Origin: Camellia lanceoleosa
Lineage: Eukaryota; Streptophyta; Magnoliopsida; Ericales; Theaceae
Length of the DNA: 64,000 nt
Assembly (NCBI GenBank): GCA_025200525.1
Contig: CM045761.1
Location: forward strand, 58,181,438-58,245,437
Direction of reading: 5' to 3'
A model generated the notes under the pieces. The model was not told the origin of the DNA. It saw only the letters and a list, made by a program, of their open reading frames with translations, and made no database searches. The position numbers and the translations under genes are program-made. Positions 1 to 10,420 of this stretch are shown in pieces. Numbering within the stretch: position 1 is the first letter of the stretch; each line of letters starts with the position of its first letter.

Positions 1-1970
1 ATTGTTTTGATGGTTTGGAACCACCTAGCATGCTTTTTCAGTCCCCTAGAGGTGCTTGTAATGTTTACATTGCATGCTTCTTTGTGACTTCTTAAGCTTG
101 TGTTAAATGCTCCATGTTTTGGTCATGTTGCATGCCTTAGATTCCATGTCCCTTAGATGCCATCTAAGTGGTCCTTTGGGCCTAATTTGACATGCTAAAA
201 ATCTGTTTTTGGTTGTTTGATGCATGCCATATGTGTTTGTGCTAAGTGTAGTTTAATGCCCTATTGACTTGCTTTAAGCCTAGGCCATTTGCATGCTTTG
301 TTTAACATGCTTCATCGCATGATTTGGCATCATGTTTGACATGAATTTCGGAGCTTTTCATGCATGCTATTAGCCCATGTTTGTGCCTCTTAAGTGTGCA
401 TGAGAGTTGCTTTTGTATGCCTTGGGTTTGGACCTTGACACTTGCATGTGTGTGAGTTTGTTTAGTCTCCATTTCTAGGCACTTTGGCCACTGATTTTGG
501 GCCCATTTGAGGCGCCTAATTCATGTCTAAATCCACCATTTCATTGGTTTGTATGCTTGTCTTGAATGCTTACTTGTATGCTTGCATGAGTGCATCACAT
601 TCGTCCACATTGCATCCTAGATAACATGCTTAGGATTACACCACATTGACATGCATGCCAAGCCTCTTGAAGTGAGTTTGATAGAGGTTTGGCACCCTTT
701 TGTGCCTATATGTTTGGCACCCTTTTGTGCCTATATGTTTTGCATGCATTTGAAAGTGAAGTTGCATTCTTGGTCCTTAGGGTCATCATGCATGAAAATG
801 CGCGATTAGTGGTCCGGGAACCGAGGCGCATGCCCCCTTGAGTCAATAACATGATAGGGGGTGTGTTTGGTGCATAAATGGCTTGAATTGCATTGCCTTG
901 CATGTTGTTTACTATTTAGTGCCATGAGTGAATTTGGTGCTCGCCTCACGGTGGTACTCCCAGAGGCACTCCGATTTTGGTAATTTTCAAGAGGAGAGCA
1001 GAGGAAACAGAGGCACACTTCTCATCCCGAGGCTTTATTATATAATTAGATTAGTTAATTTATTTAATTGATTTAGTTGATTTGTAATATTTAATTAGCT
1101 AGGGTAGTTAATTATTTATTCTATTATTTTGATCCAATTGTAATAAGTGTGGGTGAGTGGCATGTATGTCTTCCAACCCCATTTCTTTCTAACCCTTTTA
1201 TTTACCCGCACCTTATGGTAATGGACTAGGGCATGTTTATTTTAGCATACCTTATGCAATGCATGCGTGCATTCATGCATTTGTTTACATGCAACATCAT
1301 ACAAATTTCAATTCCAAATTGAATACGTGATACTTGATTTCACATGCCACGTTTAGGGTTAGCCGAGCCACTCTAGATTGCATCTATGGTTGCATTAGCC
1401 ACTTAACATGAACTAGGTCATGCTAACTAGTTTCTTGTTTTTGCGCCGAGTAAGTATTTATGCTTTAGCATATCGCATGCGTGTGAATGTTTACCATGAG
1501 TGCTTATGTGATACTTGAATGGGTGGAGGTTGGATTGCGAGTTGGAACAACTCATTGAAATCCGATTTTAGCCTACTTCGAGTAGCAAAATCTAACATGT
1601 TTTTCGAGACAAAAGATATGCAATGTTTATTTCCAAATTAGGTAATCTAGTCTATACTTGTTTATAACATAGTAATTCTAGGCTAATAATTGGAATAAGA
1701 GCATGTAATGTTTTCAAAATCGGATATCACGGTTAGTAGAGGCCAAGACCACTTTGGTGATGATTTTGGGCCTTCGTCGTGGTTTCCTAAATTTCCCATT
1801 TAAAAAAAAATATTTAAGTGGCGAATAATCGCAAAGTCCATGTTTGGCACTACTTTTCAAAAATCTGCTTTTCTTCAAAACGACGGTGCGAGTTGGACTC
1901 TTTCAGATGAACCGAGAACACAACAAAAGGGAGTCCGAATCAGAGGCGAGGTCCCTCCGCGACGCAGGCA
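1..1970 (+). mobile_element. 3' part of a long LTR (family 2), cut by the window edge
   Basis: This matches the right-hand part of the family 2 LTRs seen whole at 38450-45902, 48436-52128 and, inverted, at 41980-45683. Shared landmarks are the 'ggaaccacctagcatg' stretch at the start, the unit ending 'cttccaacccc' near 1170, the 'tctagtctatacttg' stretch near 1647 and the terminal 'gggagtccgaatcagag' near 1930. The LTR appears to end in CA at 1970. The next bases (ATACC, 1971-1975) would be the target duplication, but the left copy is outside the window. It may be a solo LTR or the 3' LTR of a nested element. It interrupts an antisense exon of element E1. Small ORFs inside it are not genes. 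Confidence 0.75.
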
Positions 1971-1975
1971 ATACC

Positions 1976-2202
1976 TTGGTGGCGCCGTAGGATAAATGAG
2001 ACTCCCGTTCTCGTAACAAGAGGTCCTCTGGTGCACCTCGTGCAAATCCTCTAAAATGACGGATGGTATCGGGTGGTAGCATATGCGTCTCTGGATGGTA
2101 TGTCTCTGGGTCAAAGGGTCAAACTCTAGGTGGTAGTGGTACAGGCTTGGGATTTGCCTCCATCCCCAGGGAAGCTCCGTCATGTGGTTTGTCGTCCGCC
2201 AT
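1976..2202 (-). pseudogene. Antisense plant-mobile-domain gene of E1, first exon fragment
   Basis: Read on the minus strand from ATG at 2202, it begins MADDKPHDGAS and continues to a PFDPETYHPETHMLPPD-like stretch. This parallels the first exon of the antisense gene of E2 (MADDIPPDRAPP... and PFDPETYDPEVHVLPP, from 27922). A stop codon falls after about 23 codons, just before PFDPETY. The exon is cut at its 3' end by the LTR ending at 1970. The family resemblance comes from the E2 copy, where later exons show the plant mobile domain. It is non-functional. The start is supported by a pyrimidine-rich tract and CAG-like acceptor just upstream of the ATG in E2. Confidence 0.65.
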
Positions 2203-2260
2203 CTGGAAAGGAGATGAGAAAGTGGGTGAAAATGAGGAAAATTGGTAGAAAATGCCAAAA

Positions 2261-2307
2261 GTCAACAAAAGTCAACCCTGAGAGAGAGAAAATGGGAAAA
2301 AAAGTCA
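2261..2307 (-). promoter_or_regulatory. TTGAC (W-box-like) cluster upstream of the antisense gene, E1
   Basis: Three TTGAC cores on the minus strand (GTCAA at 2261, 2271 and 2303) lie 60-105 bp upstream of the antisense ATG. E2 has four at the matching place (27970-28014). TTGAC is the core bound by WRKY factors. Binding here is inference. Confidence 0.35.
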
Positions 2308-2610
2308 AAGCCCAGGAAAAAGCACCAAACCCAAGAGAAACTTGAGGGGAACAAGCCTCAAGTGGTGAAAATGAAGAAAAAAGCATCGAGATCAAATTTC
2401 AATCGGTTCAAAACAAAGGAAATCAAGAGGTCTTAGCGAATCAACTTCACGTGGGGCCTTGGAAAATGCATATAAAGCACGGATCTAGAGGGAAAAGGTG
2501 TCTAGAGAGAGAAATGGATGAATTTTGGCTAGGAAGATGTGAGGAAATGAAGTTTGGGGGTGTAAAGATAAAGACCCAGCGTAAAAAGACCAAATTAGTC
2601 TGAAGCTATC

Positions 2611-2697
2611 ATCGGTGGCCGAAAGCCACCATTAGTGGCCGACAACCTTTAGGTGTGGCCGACAGGTGGCCGACACCCCTCCCTGGTGGCCGACAAG
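2611..2697 (-). promoter_or_regulatory. GGCCGAC half-site cluster, E1 antisense 5' region
   Basis: Four TGGCCGA(C) half-sites and related GGCC-containing units occur within 87 bp, about 410-495 bp upstream of the antisense ATG. The E2 counterpart is at 28324-28392. On the antisense strand the sites read GTCGGCC, the same orientation as the LTR U3 sites relative to sense transcription. Function is not known. Confidence 0.45.
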
Positions 2698-2943
2698 CTT
2701 CCAGTGCTCCTCCTTTGTGCTTTTTTGCTATTTTGTGTCCTTAGTTCTCGAGAAAGTGCAAGAAAAGTTCACTTTTAACCTCAAATTGTCTCTGTGGAAG
2801 CTTCAAACCGTGTCTTCGGTGCATGATGATTCATCACTAATCAACATCAATGAGGTGTATCCTTTTTTTAACTTGTTGCAACTCTTCTGAGAGGTAAATC
2901 GAAAGTTGCGATTGAGTCGGTTTTATTGTGCATTTCCTTATTG

Positions 2944-3245
2944 GTGCATGGAACGTGCATTTTACATGTGATCTTGCATCACTTTTCACATTTACATAGA
3001 GCATGTTTCAATTTTCAATGTTGCATAGAACACGCATTTGCTAATCTTGCATAGAATATGCATTTTGTGCTATTGATAGAACATGCATTTTGTACTGTTA
3101 CATTGAATATGCATTCTGCTGTTGTATAGAACATGCTCTGGTTCTCGCTGCATAGAATATGCTTCCGTTTTGTTTCTCGCATGTTTTGCATAAAACATGT
3201 CTCTAACATTTTGTCATGGTTGGTTGTCTTGCATAGAACATGCAC
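2944..3245. repeat. Minisatellite of 'gcatagaacatgc' units, E1
   Basis: Around ten degenerate units of roughly 22-33 bp are centred on GCATAGAA(C/T)ATGCAT. The same repeat type occurs in E2 at 28640-29015. Apparent ORFs here are by-products of the repetition. Confidence 0.75.
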
Positions 3246-3345
3246 TCTTACTATGTTATACTTATTGAGTTTCTTTCTTATGCAGGCACGATATTGTATG
3301 TACGGTTCATTTAGAGGAGTTCTAGGTGGGATCATTCCTATCCTC

Positions 3346-3517
3346 CGATTTACCCTGTTTTGGTTAAAAGCATTTGGATGTGTTCCGATGTTTATCACTA
3401 CTCCCTGTTTTGATTAAAAGCATTTGGACGTGTTCCGATATTTATCACCACTCCCAGTTTTGGTTAAAAGCATTTGGATGTGTTTCGATGTTTATCATCG
3501 CTCCCTTTGGTTAAGAA
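3346..3517. repeat. 50-bp tandem repeat, about 3 copies, E1
   Basis: The unit runs from CCGATGTTTATCAC to AAGCATTTGGATGTGTT and repeats with a 50-bp period. E2 carries a different repeat (35 bp, 29229-30055) at the corresponding position between the GCATAGAACATGC minisatellite and the PPT. Confidence 0.75.
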
Positions 3518-4028
3518 CAGTCGGGTACATCCCGATATTCACACCATCCCTTCTCTCCTTCCGTGTGCAACATGTTAGGATCTTGTTTGACACCTCGGGT
3601 GCGCCCGACGGTTGTGTTATTCTTTGCCTTTCCTGCGTGATGCGTAGTTAAGTTTGCATAATTTTCTTACATCATTTCTGTATGAAATGTGGTTTGGTTC
3701 ATGTTTACTTACTTCTGTTCATGTTTGAGTTTGTTGTACCTTGTTTCAGTTTAACTGTAGCATTTCTTTGCATAACATTTGCATCTAGATGTTTCATTAC
3801 AACATCATTACACGATCATAAGTTATGTTTTTTCATCATGCATATCACTTGCATCTTGCCCCAGAACTACGTTGGTTTGATTCCTTGCAAAGGGATACGT
3901 AGGCAGTCTGCGGGCGCAACCGTCTTTGTCTTGCTTGTCTGTTTGTCCAAGTCTTTGGCCTTGTCAAAAATAGGTCGTCTTTAGGCTTTAACATTCACTC
4001 CCGTCATTTTATGACTTTCGAGTTCTGT

Positions 4029-4042
4029 CAAAGAGGGACAAT
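4029..4042 (+). promoter_or_regulatory. Polypurine tract of E1
   Basis: CAAAGAGGGACAAT directly precedes the 3' LTR start (TGTAGACACCCC). The E2 counterpart at 30441-30454 differs at three positions. It should prime plus-strand DNA synthesis. Confidence 0.7.
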
Positions 4043-4396
4043 TGTAGACACCCCATTTTTGACCGTCCTCAAGACTTGGACGTCATCGTTTGTGTACTTG
4101 ATGATTGTGCTTGTTTGTGTTCATTTTGACTGCCCGAAGTTTTCGGTGGAACGCCCTGACTTTGAGCCTTGAAACCTTAACTGTTTTGTGCTTGGTTTTG
4201 GACCAAGAGTTTTTTGCCTCTAGTCTGGAGGAGTACATGACCTGTTGGCCAACCCCCTGGCCTATCTGCCATGTCTTGTGCTTGTCAGCTACTAGTGGTG
4301 GTTGGTTGGCTCTTAGTGGTGGTCGACGACCATTGGTCACCTTTTCCAGATATTTGTTGATAGTTGTGCTAGCTATTGCACACTGAGCTACATCTT

Positions 4397-4469
4397 CATA
4401 CACGTGTATGGTAGGATGTATCTAAGCTCAAGGGGTGTTTTTCTATAAATATGGGGGTTCCTCCCCCAT
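4397..4469 (+). promoter_or_regulatory. E1 LTR core promoter: G-box palindrome, TATA box, hairpin
   Basis: CATACACGTGTATG (4397-4410) is a perfect palindrome with a CACGTG G-box/ABRE-type core. CTATAAATA follows about 33 bp later (4443-4451). ATGGGGG...CCCCCAT (4451-4469) can fold just after the TATA box. The same order occurs in E2. Confidence 0.65.
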
Positions 4470-4918
4470 TTTGGAGGGTTAGAAGATTTAGACAAAAAAT
4501 ATCTCTCTTTCTCGAAAATTCGCTCTCTCTCTTGTTATTTTGTACACTTTTGCCTAGTTTTTCTTAGCTTTTGCACATCAACCCTTAACCAAATACTCTC
4601 ACCTTTGGGCTGAGATTACTTGGAGCTTTGTTTGAGCTCTAAAAGGAGATTTAAGCTTGGTTTGTTTCCTATTTTGTGCCTTAGCTTCAAGAGATATAAC
4701 ACTTGTTATTTAAGCTTGTTTCAATATTTGTTTTGGCATCTTTTTCAAACTGTTTTTGGCATAATTTTCAACTGCAAAAACCTCTATTTTTATGATTTAA
4801 AAATGGTGGTTTGAGGCTATTTTGAGTTAGGGGGTGGTCCACCCTTCTTGCTCCTTTGTTTGTTAAGCTCTTGTACCATCTTTTCATCACTTTTAAACCA
4901 ACGTTTTTGGACCTTTTA

Positions 4919-4991
4919 ACCACTGAATTTCAAAGGTTTTTCAGTGGTAAAAACCTTGTTTTGAAGTTTAAAATTGGAGGGGTTAGCCTCC
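4919..4991 (+). other. Paired conserved stem-loops in the LTR (E1)
   Basis: Stem 1 pairs ACCACTGAA (4919-4927) with TTCAGTGGT (4940-4948). Stem 2 pairs GGAGG with CCTCC (4976-4991). Both occur in the same order in every long LTR in the window that covers this region. Confidence 0.55.
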
Positions 4992-7533
4992 CTTCCTTGT
5001 GTCTTGTTTGCATACCTAGATAGCTTCATATATTAGCATGTTTTTTTAACTTAATTTAGCTTAAGTCCAGCATGTTTTTACCTCTGAAATAACTTGTTTT
5101 GGCTCTATTTTGGGTTGATTAGTTCAGTTGAGGCTTGTATTACATAGATGTAGTGTTAATTCCTTCACTAGCTTGATGTTTTAATGCTTTAATCATCATT
5201 CTTTTGAGTTAATAGCATGTTTTAGTGTTGTTTTGCACTTTATTTCAGCACTTAAAATCTCTGCAACCTCCCTCCTTGCTTCACTCTTTTATTTGCTTTT
5301 GAGAGTTGTTTCAAACTTGGGATCCTTTAAGCTTAAGATTGAGGTTATGCTTAATGGTTTAATCATCTTTGAGGGTTCATTACCAACGACATGATCTCTC
5401 TCGTGTCTTAAATTACCCCTTGGTTGACACTTCTTTCCATTAGTGGACACTCACCAATGGACTTGATCGATTAAAGAATGAATCGTTAATGTAAAATGAG
5501 TAAACAAAATGACAAGTAAAAGAGGCAAGATAAGCATCTTTTGTGTTGCATTGCATGTGTGCAAATCGGACGTTAGTTTAAATATAAGGAAAATGGAACG
5601 TTTCATACTCAAAAGTGATGAAATGTGTCCCTTTTCTTGGTCACCATCACCCTTGATCATACATGATAGGATGGTGGTCTTTTGAGTCTTGTTTTGCACT
5701 CATTAAACTTGTACAAACTTGGTTATTTGGCCATCATGCATGGAAATTGCTTGATTGGTGGTTTGAGAGCCAAGAGTTATACTCCTTTAAGCTTGTTTGA
5801 TGATAAGGAGGGTAACAATACATATAACCCTTGAGAATACACTGTTTTGCCTCTGTTTGCTCTCTGTTGCAGCAAAAAGGAAGTTCAGGGCAGCAGTGGT
5901 CGACCGGCCCGCAGCAGTGGCTGACCGCTACTAGTAGTGGCCGACCGCTACCAGCAGTAGCCGACCAGCCACCAATGATAGTCGATGACCACCATTGGTA
6001 GCTGACCAGCCATCAATGAAATTTTGCACAGTGTGTTCCTGAGGTGGAGTAGAGGCATTCTGGGAGTTGGCAGCACTATTGGTGTTCAAATATGTGCAAA
6101 CAGAGGCGTTCAGTGGCAAGGCGGTGGCTTTTCGGGTGGAGAAACTGAGCATGTATCCCTCACTTCCCGAGGCCATTTAATTGCTTTGTTTAGTCAATTA
6201 GTGGTAGCTAATTAATTAGTTTAATTGCTTTGTATTTAATTAGCTTAGTATTTAGCTACTTAACTCGTTTTGTAATATTTAATTAGCTTAGAATAAGTTA
6301 GTTAATTCATTTCAATTGTTGTAATAATTAATTAGCTTAATTAGCGTAGCTAGTTAGTTAGCTTATTTATTTGGACCCTTCTTCGCTAGGGTGTAATGTT
6401 GTAATAAGTGTGCGTGCGTGTCTGCATGTCTTCTAACCCCACGTCTTTCTCTTTTTTATTTAATCGCTTTCGATGGTTAGATTAGGGACATTTTCAATTA
6501 ACATACCTTATACTTGCATGTTTGCATGCATTCATTTTGTCTTGTATGCACCGAGACTTGGCACATCATTCAAACTGCATCGTCAATTCAAGATACTTCT
6601 TTGAATACGTGTTTAATCGCATGTTGTTCAAATTGATTCATATGCCATATTAGTAGCCGAGCCTATTAATTGCATCCTTCGCATGCGTTGCATTAGGCAT
6701 CTTGTATAGTTAAGATCATGCATTTTTGTAACTAGTTTCTGTTTTGGCTTGGAGTACTCGGTGAGTTTTATGCTTTAGCATACTTGTATGAGTGTGATTA
6801 CCATGTTGCCATGTTTTGCATGCTTGCAATGAGGCTATGTGCTTAAATACTAAACTGCATGAATGGCTGTAGATGAAGGCTTGTTGTTTGGATTGGAACA
6901 ATTTGACAAATGTATGTTTTAAGCCCACTTTGTTGTGGCAAAATCATGTTTTAAGCCCACTATGTTTAGTAGTAAATCCGCATCTTTAAGCCCACTTGAG
7001 GGTGGCAAATTCAAACCATTTTCGCAAATAAACATGAGTTGAGTTGTTCAAATTCTTGCAATTTTAGTCTATACTTGCTTGTGTGTGTCACATAGTAATG
7101 TTAGCTAATAACCGGAATAAGAACACATAATGTTTATAAAAAAACATATCATGATTAGTAGAGGCCGATCTTTCGATCGGGCGAGCAGCTGTGCTCATTT
7201 CAGGGCCTTCCCCTCTCGTACCTAAGTTCCCAAGTTGTGGCAAGTTTGGTGATGACGGACACGTGACCTTTGGCACGAGTCAGAGTTTCCTAAATTTTTC
7301 TAAAAATAAAATATTTAGGTGGTGACTTTATATGTGGCAAATCAGTCTAATTTTGGCATTATTTGATTTAAAATCGATTTTCCAAAAGGGTTTGCCGGAT
7401 TTGGCCTCTTTGGTGATTATCAGTTTCACATTGCACTTTGTGAGACTAGATTCAGAACCACGAGAGTCCGAATTGTGAGGCCTTCTTTTCAAACCTTTTC
7501 GAAAGACGAGGTGCGGAAAAAGGCGAGCCCACA

Positions 7534-8143
7534 TTGTCTCTATTTTTTTAAACCAAATATTATTCAAGCATCTAGTTACCGATATCTAATCATCTTGATT
7601 TTTTACACGAATAGTTTTCTTAACGAATACAAAAAGTAAATCAATTACAAAATAGGCCTACCAAATTCAAGCGCTCTTTTAAATTGACAAACACACAATC
7701 AATTTTAATAGTGATGCAAGAATGGTAGACGACAATGTAGAATCAAAGAATCTTAATGCAGTAAGGAGGATCTTTAATTGATATTTGTAGAATGAGTAAT
7801 GCTATATAAATAAATTTTTTATATATAATTTTTGTATATAATGATATGACTTATTGTGGATCGAGTGCTGTTAATAATTTTTATTTTTCTAATTTTGGAT
7901 TTCTCATTTTTTTGGTTCTTACTTTTTAAAATTGCTTCCTATTTATATTTCTTTAGATCTCACCGCATTCCCAACTTTCATTTTATTGCACCCTCTTGTC
8001 ATACTTCAATAGACCCTTTTTTTCGTCGTTTTTCCACTCCGGCCACCTTTTTCACCATCTCAGCCACCACCTACTACTACCCTTTTGCTACCTTCTTCGC
8101 CAACTGTCCATCCCTCAAACCTTAACCCTAGGTCATCACCCAC
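7534..8143. other. Intergenic DNA between E1 and E2
   Basis: This AT-rich stretch resembles none of the LTR families here. Its right edge (CCCAC, 8139-8143) matches the bases after E2 (34549-34553), so it was joined to 34549 onward before E2 inserted. I see no gene. A GAGTAATGCTATATAAATAAA stretch near 7794 resembles ends of plant MITEs, but no partner end was found. Confidence 0.6.
8139..8143. repeat. Target-site duplication, left of E2 (CCCAC)
   Basis: CCCAC precedes TGTAGAC at 8144 and is repeated directly after the 3' LTR at 34549-34553. A 5-bp duplication is the standard footprint of Ty3/gypsy integrase. Confidence 0.9.
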
Positions 8144-8340
8144 TGTAGACATCCCATTTTTGTCCGTCCTCAAGACTTGGACGTTATCGTTTGAACACTC
8201 GATGATCATTCATGTTTGTGTTCATTTTGAGTTCCTGAAGGTCTCGGTTGTGCGCTTTGCCTTGGAGCCTCTCAACTTGTCTTTTTTGTGCTTGGTTGTG
8301 CACCAAGAACTTGTAGCATTGATTCTGGGGAAAGAGGGTG

Positions 8341-8436
8341 GCCTGTCGGCCAGGCCTTTAACCCATTGGCCAAGCATTTCTCTCATCGGCCATCAGTGGT
8401 GGTCGGTCGGCCACTTTAATGGCCGGTCGGCCATAG
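8341..8436 (+). promoter_or_regulatory. U3 dyad-motif cluster, E2 5' LTR
   Basis: TGGCCGGTCGGCCA (8420-8433) is an inverted repeat with a 2-bp GT spacer. Partial copies lie at 8344-8352, 8386-8392 and 8401-8413. The cluster lies 130-225 bp upstream of the TATA box. The units contain GCCGAC, the core of plant DRE/CRT elements, on one strand. The binding protein is unknown. Confidence 0.6.
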
Positions 8437-8518
8437 GTTTTGGCTGAGGTCCTTTTTTCTGCTTTTGTAGATATTTTTGGTGCCAGCTGTTCCAGCTGTT
8501 GAACACTGAGCTCATCCT

Positions 8519-8596
8519 CCATACACGTGTATGGAGGGATAAAGCAAGATCTTTTCTTGCATTTCCTATATAAGGGGAGGTCTCTCCCCTTTTCAA
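8519..8596 (+). promoter_or_regulatory. E2 5' LTR core promoter: G-box palindrome, TATA, hairpin
   Basis: CCATACACGTGTATGG (8519-8534) is perfectly palindromic, and the symmetry extends to 22 bp. CTATATAAGG (8566-8575) is the TATA box. AGGGGAG...CTCCCCT (about 8573-8591) can form a hairpin just downstream. Transcription probably starts about 30 bp after the TATA box, in or just after the hairpin and before the CT-rich tract. Confidence 0.65.
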
Positions 8597-9027
8597 GGGT
8601 TCAGAATTTTTGGGAGACAAATATTTACTCTCTCTCTCTCTCTCTCAATTGTGCTTAGAAGTGTATTTTCTTTGCATCTTTGTACACAACCGTCTTAGCC
8701 AAACACCTTACCTTGGAGCTAAGGTTTCTTGAGGTTTGTTTGGAGCTTTTTAAAGTTGGTTTTGGCTCAAAAGTGCTGCTGTTGTTACTGTTCTTCAAGG
8801 GTAAGCCATATTCCTTTTAAAGCTTTGTTTTAGTTGCTTACTTAGCCACCTTTGCATGCTATTTTAGGCCTAGCTTTCAACTACAAAAACCTTTGTTTTT
8901 AAGGCTTAAAAATGGTAGTTTAAAGTGTTTTTTGGAGTTAGGGGTGTTTCACCCTCTTTGGTGGCTTATTTGCTAAGTTTCTTGCCTTCCTTTAAAGCTT
9001 TTGAAACCATTTTGTTTTGGCCTTTTA

Positions 9028-9101
9028 ACCACTGACTTCTAGAGGAATTTTAGTGGTAGAAAACTTGTTTTGAGGTCCCAAATAGGAGGGGGGGCCCTCC
9101 T
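9028..9101 (+). other. Paired conserved stem-loops in the LTR (E2 5')
   Basis: Stem 1 runs from ACCACTGA to TTAGTGGT (9028-9057). Stem 2 pairs AGGAGGG (9084-9090) with CCCTCCT (9095-9101), a perfect 7-bp stem with a GGGG loop. Confidence 0.55.
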
Positions 9102-10350
9102 CTTGTCTGGTTAGCATGTGTTGTTGGCCTACCAAATGAGCATGTGTTTCTATCCTCTTAACGCTTAGTTTGAGCATGTTTTTGTGACTTGTTGGACCTC
9201 CTATAACTCTGTTTTTGGCTGGTTTGGTCACCTCTTGCATGCTTCATACACTTGTAGTGTAATCCTACTTGCTAGCCTAACATGCTTCATGTCTTAACCT
9301 ATAATTCTAGCATGTATTGGCTCCACTCCAGCATGTTTTTGGCCATTATTTAACATGCTCTAACTCTAATTTTGGTTGGTTGGATCACCTCTTGCTTGGT
9401 TTTTGTACTTGTAGTGCAATCTCACTCATTAGCCTTGCATGCTTAGTGTTTTGGCTTATCATTCTAGCTTATTTTGGCTACACTCCAACATGTTTTTGGC
9501 ATTTTTTTGACATGCTTTAGGACTGTTTTGAGTGTTCTTGGCCTCTTGGGGCTTGCTTTGTATAGTTATGGCATAATTGCCTTTGCTAGTCTTGTGTTTT
9601 GAGACCCCTAACATGCTATACTTGTGTTGTTTGCATGATATGTCATCATTTGGCATATGATTTCAGTGCTTGTACCTCTGTCATGCTCTTATATATATCA
9701 CTCCTTCAATGTGTTTGAAAGTTAAGCTTTGTGCCTTGCTTGCGAGCAAATGAATAAGTATGCATTTCTTGCTTTTTGTGCCTAAGTTTTAGTGTGTTTT
9801 GGCCATTTTTTTGGAGTATCTTAGGTCTATCCATAGCTGGTTTGACCATTTGAGATTGATAGTGCATGCCTGATGTTTAATGTTCTTCATTTGCTTTAGT
9901 GCTCTTGGCCCCTTTAACGTGTCTTGCATGCATCACTCACATGATAGAGTCTTGTGCATGCCACTTTAGCATTGAAAGATGAGCATGTTGTTTGCATTGC
10001 ATTGTGTTTGGATCGGACGTTAAGTTAAATCCAAACACAAGGAATGTGGCACGTTTCATACTCAAAGTGATGAAACGTGTTGCGTTTCTTAGTCATTGTC
10101 ACCCTTGATCATGCATGATAGGGTGACGACTCTTTGAGTCTGGTTTGTGCATTCACTAACATTGTGCAAGCTTGACTCTTTAGCCATCATGCATTGAGAT
10201 ACGTGATTGGTGGCTTGAGAGCCGAGTACTACGCTCCTTTGAGCTTGAGAAATGATAAAGAGAGTAGTTGCACAAAGATTTCCTCGCAAATACACTGCCA
10301 TGCCTCTATTTGTACTCTGTTGCAACAAAAAGAAAAGTTCAGGGAATCAA

Positions 10351-10420
10351 TGGCCGACCGGCCACCAAAGCAGCCGACCGGCCATTAGTATTGGCCGATT
10401 ACTACCAATCATGGCTGATC
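10351..10420 (+). promoter_or_regulatory. U5 dyad-motif cluster, E2 5' LTR
   Basis: TGGCCGACCGGCCA (10351-10364) and CAGCCGACCGGCCA (10371-10384) are followed by GGCCGAT half-sites. The spacer reads AC here, the reverse orientation of the U3 copies. Confidence 0.55.

Larger units (their letters stand above)
1971..4042 (+). mobile_element. E1: 3' internal region of an Ogre-like element
   Basis: This is the pol-distal internal region of a relative of E2. It holds, in order, an antisense plant-mobile-domain exon, a GTCAA-rich leader, a GGCCGAC cluster, a 'gcatagaacatgc' minisatellite, a 50-bp tandem repeat, a 'gggatacgtaggcag' stretch also present in E2 (near 22416), and a polypurine tract. The same order is seen in E2 at 27695-30454, so E1 and E2 are independent insertions of related elements. 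gag and pol of E1 lie outside the window. Confidence 0.75.
4043..7533 (+). mobile_element. 3' LTR of E1 (family 1, 3,491 bp)
   Basis: It starts TGTAGACACCCC after the PPT and ends GCGAGCCCACA, so it has the TG...CA ends expected. It contains a G-box palindrome (4397-4410), TATA box (4443-4451), two stem-loops (4919-4991), a U5 motif cluster near 5890-6010, and the run TCTAGTCTATACTTG-like near 7068. It is closer to the E3 LTR (58498-62255) than to the E2 LTRs. No host duplication can be checked because the left end of E1 is outside the window. No credible protein is encoded inside. Confidence 0.85.

Noticed and set aside
706..1018. Minus-strand small ORFs of 65-70 codons
   Set aside because: They lie in LTR sequence, overlap each other and repeat in the other family 2 LTRs with stops.
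3015..3417. Met/Cys/Asn-rich minus ORF and a plus ORF over the GCATAGAACATGC repeats
   Set aside because: Repeat artefacts; the repeat drifts with no regard to frame in E1 and E2.
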